Shown here: in pieces, positions 60,503-64,000 of the stretch
Numbering within the stretch: position 1 is the stretch's first letter
Layout: each line of letters starts with the position of its first letter
Assembly: GCA_021773095.1 (NCBI GenBank)
Contig: JAJFKR010000021.1
Span: 53,693-117,692, forward strand
Length of the DNA stretch: 64,000 bases
Direction of reading: 5' to 3'
Source: Woeseiaceae bacterium
GTDB lineage: Bacteria > Pseudomonadota > Gammaproteobacteria > Steroidobacterales > Woeseiaceae
The notes under the pieces: model-generated
What the model was told of the DNA's origin: nothing
What the model saw: the letters and a program-made list of their open reading frames with translations, nothing else
Database searches by the model: none
Position numbers and translations under genes: made by a program

Positions 60503-61478
60503 GCGTCGATTGCACATCGTCCGCCCGCAGCCAGTCAACAAGGATTTTCGATATTCGTGGGTGGATGAAATAGCCCATCGAACTGTGCGGGTTTGATCTT
60601 CCATAGCGAACAGCAAGATTAAAGATGTGGTAATCGTAAACCGCGCTACACACTCGTTTCCGCATCATCTTTTTGAAATCATCGGCTACAGTATTATCGT
60701 GGCAGATGTAATCGTCTTCAGCAGCAACGTTGTACCAGGCAATTACATTGCCCGGAAACTTCGCAGTTGATCGCTCTTTGGCGCCCATTAAGCGCTTGCG
60801 AATATTCGAATCGCCCAGCGGGGTTCCGAGCGTCATCCAGAGCTCAATTTTCTTGTCGGCGTATCGCTCTTTGAGATCCGGATCGTGCGAAAGTTGCCAG
60901 AGCACGTCGTAGGCGATGACACCGCCGGTGCCGTGAGAAATCAGGAAAATCCGATCGCCACGGTCTATCAGCTCACACAGTTGTTCCATCAACCGCTTAC
61001 GCACTTTCACTGCGTAGTCCGACTTGCGATCAAAATATTTTGCGAAATCTTTCGATGCTGACCGGATCAGTGGAGCGGACAAGCCGATTGCGCCAAGCAC
61101 TGGCGCCAGGATATCCGCGCAAGCCTCACCGAGAGCTGACTTGCCCGGCAGTTGATCGTACTGCCGGATGCCGAATCGTTTGCGTACGGTAATTTCACGC
61201 AACGTGGTCAACACATTACGACGATCGCCGACATCAAGGCTTTCGTCGTAACATTTGCCATGACTGGCGAGAATTTCAGCGTTCAAATCACCGTACCAGG
61301 CCGTGCTTTTTTGCACGGCGTCGAACGAGGTCAGCATGTCAGGATAGTCCCGCTCGACTCCGGAGCGAAGTGCCGCCATACACAAATCCATATGCACGCC
61401 TTTTTCGGGCTTGAAGTCGCGGCCGTGTACCAGCAACAGGCTGCGGTTGCTCGGACCGCTCAATTTATCGAGCGACAT
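60486..61478 (-). CDS. Alpha/beta-hydrolase-like protein lacking the nucleophile
   Basis: A 330-residue cytosolic protein. LLLVHGRDF (14-22) looks like the oxyanion strand, and FLISHGTGGVIAYDVL (178-193) aligns with the nucleophile elbow GHSxG, but the Ser position is Gly183. The strand ELWMTLGTPLG (212-222) is also typical. The active site therefore seems lost or different. It lies 18 nt downstream of the DUF4956 gene on the same strand. Function unknown. Confidence 0.65.
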   Translation of the reverse strand: MSLDKLSGPSNRSLLLVHGRDFKPEKGVHMDLCMAALRSGVERDYPDMLTSFDAVQKSTAWYGDLNAEILASHGKCYDESLDVGDRRNVLTTLREITVRKRFGIRQYDQLPGKSALGEACADILAPVLGAIGLSAPLIRSASKDFAKYFDRKSDYAVKVRKRLMEQLCELIDRGDRIFLISHGTGGVIAYDVLWQLSHDPDLKERYADKKIELWMTLGTPLGDSNIRKRLMGAKERSTAKFPGNVIAWYNVAAEDDYICHDNTVADDFKKMMRKRVCSAVYDYHIFNLAVRYGRSNPHSSMGYFIHPRISKILVDWLRADDVQSTPKYIF

Positions 61479-61496
61479 CTTGAGTCTCGCAGCCGA

Positions 61497-62195
61497 TCAA
61501 TACTCATCTTCACCGCCGTCGCGCCGTGTCAGCATGGTCAGAAACGGGCCCGCCAGGGTCTTGCCGTATTCGAGCTTCCAGACGATCAGCGTCACCAGTA
61601 CAAACGTCAGGGATATAACGTAGGCGATGCCCAGCGCACCGATTCCCGATCCGAGTCCGATGCCGATTGCCACGAATATGTACATGGCATCGGACGGCTG
61701 ATCGAGTGAAAAGCGAAAACGGACAGCCGCCACTACGCCGGCGAGACTAAATGCCAGCGCAATACTGTTCAGCACAATCATAGCTATTCCGGTGACGAGC
61801 AACGGCAGAACCATGATGGTTTGCAGAAATGACTGGTCAATGCGCCGCGCGCGGCTGGTTATGAAATAGGTCCATGAAATCGGCACGGTCAGAATCATCG
61901 CCCCGATACTCGCCAGCATCAATCGAATCGGCGCCATGTTTGTCAGCAGATTGCGCTCGACACTCGTGTATACCGGCTCGAAAGAATCGATATTTGCTCC
62001 GGGCAAGTCATCGATTCCGCCAATCGGCAGATATTCGCTCATGCCGGGATATCGCGTTACCAGGAACGATGCCACGCCCACCCACAACCCGTAATAAATC
62101 AGGATAAGAGTCAATGGAATCAGCAGGCTAGCGGATCGTCTCATTGCAGTTTTCCAGCATTCGCGATCTGAAGAAGATACAGCCATGCCGGTCAT
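61497..62195 (-). CDS. DUF4956 family membrane protein
   Basis: A 232-residue protein with about five transmembrane segments. The part from about 120 to 205 matches DUF4956: RRIDQSFLQTIMVLPLLV, the GVVAAVRFRFSLD loop and DAMYIFVAIGIGLGSGIG. DUF4956 genes are often found beside CotH-kinase and VTC polyphosphate-polymerase-type genes, consistent with the CotH-like neighbour at 59450; no VTC gene is seen here. An inner ATG at 62144 is an alternative start. Confidence 0.75.
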   Translation of the reverse strand: MTGMAVSSSDRECWKTAMRRSASLLIPLTLILIYYGLWVGVASFLVTRYPGMSEYLPIGGIDDLPGANIDSFEPVYTSVERNLLTNMAPIRLMLASIGAMILTVPISWTYFITSRARRIDQSFLQTIMVLPLLVTGIAMIVLNSIALAFSLAGVVAAVRFRFSLDQPSDAMYIFVAIGIGLGSGIGALGIAYVISLTFVLVTLIVWKLEYGKTLAGPFLTMLTRRDGGEDEY

Positions 62196-62272
62196 TTCGC
62201 CATAGCATTAGTCGAGCGCAGGTAGCAAAGCGATGATAGGCTATGCGCCGCCTCAAATTACCGAAGAGACAA

Positions 62273-63250
62273 ATGACTTACTCAGTACAGTTACTCGGCA
62301 TCAGCAACGCAATTGTTGATGTTCTCGCACATGTCGATCAGCCGTTTCTGGACAGCATTGGAGCACCCATTGGATCGATGACACTGATCGATGAGGATCA
62401 GGCCCACGACATTTACGCCCGGATGGGCCCGGCAACAGAAATGTCGGGTGGTTCCGTAGCAAACACTATCGCGGGCTTTGCGAATCTCGGTGGCAGTAGC
62501 GCCTATATCGGCAAGGTTCGCGATGATCAACTGGGTGGTATTTTCAACCACGACATGGAGTCACTGGGTATCAATATCCGGCTCGACCCCGCACCCGGCG
62601 GTGCGGCAACGGCGCGTAGCCACGTCCTTATCAGCGAAGACGGCCAACGCACGATGCAGACTTACCTGGGTGCTTGCCTGGGGCTCTCGCTGGCCGATAT
62701 CACAGGCACAACCGTTGGCAGCCCCAAAGCGTTATTGCTTGAGGGATATGTCTGGGATATTGAGGAAGGCCCCGCACTCGCGAAGAAGGCCGCAGAGATA
62801 GCGCGCCAGAACGGCACCGCGGTAGCGCTGTCGTTGTCCGACTCTTACTGTGTCGAGCGGCATCGCGATTCTTTCGAGAATTTCGTGCAGAACGACGCCG
62901 ACATTGTTGTCGCCGATGAAGATGAAATACACGTTTTGCTGGGCACGGACAGTATCGAAGCTGCGATTGCGAAGCTTGCCGCTTATGACGTCTTGTTTGC
63001 CGTGACTCGATCCGAAAAAGGCTCGGTTATTGTTCACGGCGATGTAACCGTTGAGCAGGTAGCCGCCAAAGTCGAAGATATTATCGACACGACCGGTGCC
63101 GGCGATGCTTACGCTGCAGGCTTCCTGTACGGCTGGGTGCACGACCGCCCGTTAACTGAGTGCGCTCAATACGGCACTTACTGTGCCACGAAGGTCATTC
63201 AGCAGGTGGGCGCCCGTATCGAGAAAGGTCTCCTCGACGATTTCAGCTAG
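62273..63250 (+). CDS. PfkB-family sugar/adenosine kinase
   Basis: A 325-residue ribokinase-superfamily enzyme closest in layout to adenosine kinases. The start GISNAIVDVLAHV, the GGSVANTIAGFANLGG substrate motif and the anion-hole and catalytic segment DTTGAGDAYAAG (272-283, catalytic Asp278) are intact. It phosphorylates a sugar or nucleoside with ATP. The ATG at 62273 is preferred over an upstream start at 62243 because it gives the family N-terminus. It overlaps the convergent microcompartment gene by 8 nt. Confidence 0.9.
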   Translation: MTYSVQLLGISNAIVDVLAHVDQPFLDSIGAPIGSMTLIDEDQAHDIYARMGPATEMSGGSVANTIAGFANLGGSSAYIGKVRDDQLGGIFNHDMESLGINIRLDPAPGGAATARSHVLISEDGQRTMQTYLGACLGLSLADITGTTVGSPKALLLEGYVWDIEEGPALAKKAAEIARQNGTAVALSLSDSYCVERHRDSFENFVQNDADIVVADEDEIHVLLGTDSIEAAIAKLAAYDVLFAVTRSEKGSVIVHGDVTVEQVAAKVEDIIDTTGAGDAYAAGFLYGWVHDRPLTECAQYGTYCATKVIQQVGARIEKGLLDDFS

Positions 63251-63518
63251 ATTCGAGCTCCACCGCATCGACAATACCGACGACGATCGAACGCACTGGC
63301 GCGTTACTGTCGCCGAGGATTTGGCGGGCGCCGCTGCCCTCATCGAGAATCAGGACAGTCTCCCCCTGGCCCGCGCCGATGGCGTCGAGCGTAATGAGAT
63401 AGCCGCCGCTAGGGCGCCCGGTTGGGTCGAGACGCTCGGCGACGAGCAGCTTCTGACCCTCGACAACCGGGTGATGGATGGTCGACACGACGCTGCCGGT
63501 GATGCGACCCAGGATCAT
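63243..63518 (-). CDS. EutN/CcmL-family microcompartment vertex protein 1
   Basis: A 91-residue BMC pentamer protein. The N-terminus MILGRITGSVVSTIHHP, the DAIGAGQGETVLILDEGSGA central motif and the C-terminal VRSIVVGIVDAVEL are characteristic of EutN/CcmL proteins, which cap the vertices of bacterial microcompartments. The length and start differ from the shorter CsoS4 proteins of alpha-carboxysomes. Its ATG overlaps the stop of the second vertex gene (TGATG). Confidence 0.9.
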   Translation of the reverse strand: MILGRITGSVVSTIHHPVVEGQKLLVAERLDPTGRPSGGYLITLDAIGAGQGETVLILDEGSGARQILGDSNAPVRSIVVGIVDAVELESS

Positions 63519-63805
63519 CAGGTCAACTCCTCTTTGGAATAGAGCCTTACCTCATCGACGAGGCCGACGATGGCATCGTCGACCGGAACGAAAGTCGGAT
63601 CGAGGGTCAACGCAGCTTCGCGGCTGGCCACCCAATAGACCACCTGACCGGGACCGGCCATGCGCGTGCCGTCGGCGCAGACGAGGGGGTCGCCGTCGGG
63701 TTTGCCCGCCACGTCGAGTGGCTGGATCCAGAGCAGTGGCGTGGCGGACAGTTCGTCCACCAGCATTGCCGGAACCACAGTCCCGATCACGCGTCCCAGG
63801 AGCAT
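63518..63805 (-). CDS. EutN/CcmL-family microcompartment vertex protein 2
   Basis: A 95-residue second BMC vertex protein, distinct from its neighbour: MLLGRVIGTVVPAMLVDELS, then a proline- and glycine-rich loop (GPGQVVYWV), EAALTL, and VDDAIVGLVDEVRLYSKEEL at the end. Two different pentamer genes in tandem are a common feature of BMC loci. It overlaps the upstream partial gene by 19 nt. Confidence 0.87.
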   Translation of the reverse strand: MLLGRVIGTVVPAMLVDELSATPLLWIQPLDVAGKPDGDPLVCADGTRMAGPGQVVYWVASREAALTLDPTFVPVDDAIVGLVDEVRLYSKEELT

Positions 63806-64000
63806 GCGACCTCCTCGGGATATTCAGCGCTGGCAGGCTCGAAGGCAGGGCAGAGACCGAAACGTGTGCCCTGCTCAAGAAGCTGGCGCAGGTCCGGGTC
63901 GAGCCGCGGTAGAAGCGTCCGGGCGAGAAGCTGATCGCCGGCCCTGTCCGCACAAATGCCGAGCGCAGTCTCAGCGTCGGTCAGATCACCGCTCATCAGC
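63787..64000 (-). CDS. Unidentified gene of the microcompartment operon, partial
   Basis: The frame is open from the window edge to the stop at 63787 (at least 71 codons); an internal ATG lies at 63996, so the product is either about 69 residues or the C-terminus of a longer protein. The visible part is helical (ETALGICADRAGDQLLARTL) with two cysteines near the end. I do not recognise the family. Its overlap with the vertex gene places it in the same operon. Confidence 0.6.
   Translation of the reverse strand, partial: LMSGDLTDAETALGICADRAGDQLLARTLLPRLDPDLRQLLEQGTRFGLCPAFEPASAEYPEEVACSWDA

Noticed and set aside
63243..64000. Alpha-carboxysome (csoS4A/csoS4B with the end of csoSCA)
   Set aside because: Gene order would fit, but the proteins are 91 and 95 residues with the MxLGRVxGTVV start of general EutN/CcmL proteins, and the partial gene shows no carbonic anhydrase feature I can recognise.

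Overview
The window is a gene-dense bacterial chromosome segment, apparently gammaproteobacterial. It carries a MoxR-Bat operon, a complete five-step histidine (hut) pathway with HutF, a monomeric NADP isocitrate dehydrogenase, a soluble NAD-linked formate dehydrogenase, a HiPIP, a membrane urate oxidase (PuuD) and Fur-box-like DNA. Many genes carry Sec signals or lipoboxes. A marine or sediment lineage close to Woeseiales/Chromatiales would fit, but that placement is inference from gene content. I saw no rRNA, tRNA, CRISPR array, prophage or intact insertion sequence.

Layout. 0-2.2 kb: two tandem exported SDR paralogues flanking an exported truncated haemoglobin. 2.2-9.2 kb (minus): moxR-DUF58-DUF4381-batA-batBC-batD. 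9.3-10.3 kb: a secreted orphan and a DUF192 lipoprotein. 10.3-12 kb (minus): an aromatic aminotransferase and a HiPIP separated by a clear terminator. 12.1-17.8 kb (plus): fdhD-fdsG-fdsB-fdsA, preceded by a Fur-like box and closed by an inverted pair of REP-like repeats. 18-25 kb (minus): hutF-hutC-hutU-hutH-hutG plus a SYLF-domain gene, all overlapping by 4 nt, followed by a small membrane protein; hutI diverges across a palindromic HutC-type operator. 26.3-29.6 kb: a sparse, AT-richer stretch with a broken RelE-type toxin, a small membrane protein, two secreted orphans and about 870 nt without genes, ending at an MFS transporter with no normal start codon.

30.8-33.5 kb (minus): RAM-domain regulator, cytochrome b561, acyl-CoA thiolase and nitroreductase. 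33.5-39.4 kb: a peroxiredoxin-like lipoprotein, a MacAB-type efflux system and a PAS-GGDEF diguanylate cyclase. 39.6-46.5 kb: an APH-fold kinase, a stand-alone AlbA_2 protein, a LOG hydrolase, two divergent phosphoribosyltransferase paralogues, OsmC and icd. 46.5-57.0 kb (minus): one compact purine operon, uraH-xdhA-xdhB-xdhC-puuD-puuE-uraD-alc-allA-guaD, enough to take guanine or xanthine to glyoxylate and urea.

57.1-62.2 kb is the least explained part. It holds an exported PPP-type phosphatase fused to a kinase-like domain with degenerate catalytic residues, a divergent exported CotH-like protein, an alpha/beta-hydrolase-like protein lacking its nucleophile, and a DUF4956 membrane protein. 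62.3-63.2 kb is a PfkB/adenosine-kinase-type sugar kinase. The window ends inside a GC-richer minus-strand operon with two EutN/CcmL bacterial-microcompartment vertex proteins, the edge of a microcompartment locus that continues past base 64000.
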